A stretch of 15,215 bases of DNA from HKST-UBA85 sp035654775 (GTDB lineage Bacteria > Bacteroidota > Bacteroidia > Flavobacteriales > Flavobacteriaceae). The stretch spans positions 1-15,215 of the forward strand of contig DASRWB010000041.1 of the NCBI GenBank assembly GCA_035654775.1. The letters are read 5' to 3'. The notes under the pieces were generated by a model. That model did no database searches. It was not told where the DNA came from and was given only the letters and a program-made list of their open reading frames with translations. Within the stretch, counting starts at the first letter, position 1, and each line of letters starts with the position of its first letter. Positions 15,100 through 15,215 of this stretch are shown here, in pieces. A program made the translations under genes and the position numbers.

Positions 15100-15215
15100 T
15101 TAAAAATACTGTTTGACTTTTCCCCAAAGCCCTTTGGGTTTTATTTTAAATTCATCTTCTAGATCCTGCATGGTCTGATTTGCCGAATTTATCCGGTTAA
15201 ACATTTTAGCTCTGA
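15100..15215 (-). CDS. C-terminal end of an unidentified protein (partial)
   Basis: The last 37 codons plus TAA of a gene that begins beyond the right edge. The visible tail is charged and probably helical, contains LEDEFKIKPKGLWGKVKQYF at its end, and has no membrane segment. The composition is typical of coding sequence in this genome, and the frame is open to the window edge. I do not recognise the family. It lies 72 bases upstream of ald on the same strand. Those 72 bases (15028-15099) are AT-rich and contain no convincing promoter, so ald may be read from this upstream gene. Confidence 0.6.
   Translation of the reverse strand, partial: RAKMFNRINSANQTMQDLEDEFKIKPKGLWGKVKQYF

Noticed and set aside
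15039..15101. An inverted repeat TAAACTAC / GTAGTTTT flanking the spacer upstream of ald
   Set aside because: The arms are 7-8 bases and about 47 bases apart in AT-rich DNA, without a T-run or promoter relation, so chance is likely.

Overview
The window looks like chromosomal DNA of a marine or environmental member of the Bacteroidota, most likely Flavobacteriaceae. The DNA is AT-rich and the proteins are Lys/Asn/Ile-rich. Ribosome binding sites are weak, one promoter candidate has the Bacteroidota TAnnTTTG form, and a large secreted protein carries a C-terminal type IX secretion (T9SS) sorting domain. The alanine dehydrogenase followed by a small membrane-anchored DUF4258-like protein is also a pairing I associate with flavobacteria.

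Positions 10309 down to 1, all on the minus strand, hold one tightly packed surface-polysaccharide operon that runs off the left edge. In order of transcription it encodes a GT4 glycosyltransferase, a GT2 glycosyltransferase, a MurJ-like flippase, an O-antigen ligase/polymerase-family membrane protein, an AsnB-like amidotransferase, two more GT4 glycosyltransferases and a second AsnB-like amidotransferase (cut by the window edge). Neighbours overlap by 1-4 bases or lie 1-3 bases apart, so they are almost certainly co-transcribed and probably translationally coupled. The set fits a flippase/polymerase (Wzx/Wzy-type) pathway. The transferases build a lipid-linked repeat unit on the cytoplasmic face, the two amidotransferases probably convert sugar carboxylates to amides, the flippase moves the unit across the membrane, and the ligase/polymerase extends or attaches it. 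The initiating sugar-phosphate transferase and the sugar-nucleotide enzymes are not in the window.

Positions 10310-10674 are a 365-bp AT-rich divergent intergenic region with a good plus-strand promoter candidate and two clusters of short repeats. Positions 10675-13290 (plus strand) encode an 871-residue T9SS substrate: signal peptide, a beta-propeller-like N-terminal region, five Ig/PKD-like repeats in an alternating A-B-A-B-A pattern, and a type A sorting domain.

Positions 15215 down to 13453 (minus strand) hold the 3' end of an unidentified gene, then ald (alanine dehydrogenase family) and a small DUF4258-like gene directly abutting it. They converge on the T9SS gene.

The most interesting points are these. 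Two divergent AsnB-type enzymes sit in one glycan operon, both with a synthetase-site motif unlike true asparagine synthetase. The MurJ-like flippase has Lys or Asn where MurJ has essential Arg. The Ig-like array has its cysteines divided between alternate domains at identical spacing. The Ald has Gln at the usual catalytic His position. Three genes have no possible start except TTG. No mobile element, CRISPR array, tRNA or rRNA was seen.
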